A model generated the notes under the pieces. That model searched no databases and was not told the origin of the DNA. It saw only the letters and a list, made by a program, of their open reading frames with translations. From positions 1-50,856 of the forward strand of contig JAGHUI010000068.1 in NCBI GenBank assembly GCA_018064885.1: a DNA stretch of 50,856 nucleotides. Reading direction: 5' to 3'. Origin of the DNA: Candidatus Minthosoma equi. Its GTDB lineage: Bacteria > Bacteroidota > Bacteroidia > Bacteroidales > Bacteroidaceae. The translations under genes were made by a program, and so were the position numbers. Below, piece by piece: positions 50,733 through 50,856 of the stretch (its first letter is position 1; each line of letters begins with the position of its first letter).

Positions 50733-50856
50733 ATTCCATAGAAACAGGAATAAATCCATACAAACCAGACAAAGCTTTTGTCTAATGAATCAAAAGCTTT
50801 GTCCAACGAGACAAAAGCTTTGTCGCATGAGCCAAAGCTTTTGTCTCGTTTTTTTT
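50733..50856 (+). ncRNA. Candidate small RNA or attenuator leader made of four palindromic units
   Basis: A transcript from the promoter at 50696 would run into four 15-base units and end at a hairpin (50810-50824 with 50831-50845, 6-base loop) followed by TCG and eight T to the window edge. That is a promoter plus terminator with no coding capacity, so either a roughly 120-base RNA or the leader of a gene beyond the window. Extent is inferred. Confidence 0.4.
50768..50845. repeat. Four palindromic 15-base units at exact 21-bp spacing (two orientations)
   Basis: GACAAAGCTTTTGTC starts at 50768. Variants follow at 50789 (ATCAAAAGCTTTGTC), 50810 (GACAAAAGCTTTGTC) and 50831 (GCCAAAGCTTTTGTC). 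Six-base spacers separate them: TAATGA, CAACGA, GCATGA. Units 1-2 and 3-4 are inverted relative to each other. The geometry of 15 plus 6 bases, four times, is the same as at 11087-11164, although the core is unrelated. Confidence 0.88.

Overview
The window looks like chromosomal DNA of a Prevotella/Segatella-type member of the order Bacteroidales. Three things point there. Several upstream regions carry the Bacteroidetes promoter boxes (TTTG or TTG about 19-20 bases before TAnnTTTG) and few genes have a Shine-Dalgarno site. The families are typical of the group: GLPGLI proteins, a hybrid two-component system (HTCS), ECF sigma/anti-sigma/TonB-receptor cassettes, a possible T9SS-type C-terminal tail, L31 type B and a DUF3256-like protein. 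No rRNA, tRNA, CRISPR array or transposase was seen.

Layout. (1) 1-11.4 kb is an accessory region. It holds three tandem GLPGLI genes and two broken GLPGLI remnants, a LuxR-type HTH gene split from a leader ORF, an AbiL-like pair (AAA ATPase plus RloB protein), and an ECF sigma / anti-sigma / TonB-dependent outer-membrane operon. Three copies (two full, one partial) of a structured intergenic repeat are spread through it. (2) 11.4-16.7 kb is housekeeping: sugar MFS transporter, galK, galM and folC. (3) 16.8-22.5 kb is a signalling operon: a very large lipoprotein-like sensor with two kinase-like modules, a response regulator, and a half-length AbgT-like membrane protein. (4) 22.5-31.1 kb, on the other strand, is a small carbohydrate locus: GH43 and GH98 enzymes plus an HTCS regulator that has no HATPase domain. 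(5) 31.3-40.4 kb is a five-gene plus-strand operon: REC-PP2C phosphatase, coiled-coil/WD-like protein, propeller sensor kinase whose phospho-acceptor His is replaced by Asp, soluble kinase with an intact H-box, and a TonB-dependent receptor with a TPR-like N-terminus. (6) 40.4-50.7 kb holds an NhaC antiporter with an amino-acid ABC transporter (solute-binding protein fused to permease), glycerate kinase, class II aldolase, L31B, a DUF3256-like protein, a PAP2 phosphatase, a conserved unknown and a tRNA-dihydrouridine synthase.

Two themes stand out. First, regions 3-5 contain three sensor proteins in which a histidine-kinase part is missing or damaged (no HATPase; no His but intact HATPase; two modules with complementary defects), next to an intact kinase. 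This suggests phosphotransfer between modules or between proteins. Second, four intergenic sites carry arrays of exactly four short units at an exact 21- or 23-bp period. The cores differ and three of them are palindromic. One array sits just upstream of the HTCS promoter. Another follows a promoter and ends in a hairpin plus T-tract, so it could be a small RNA or an attenuator.

All family names are from reading the translated sequence and from memory of the families. No database search was run.
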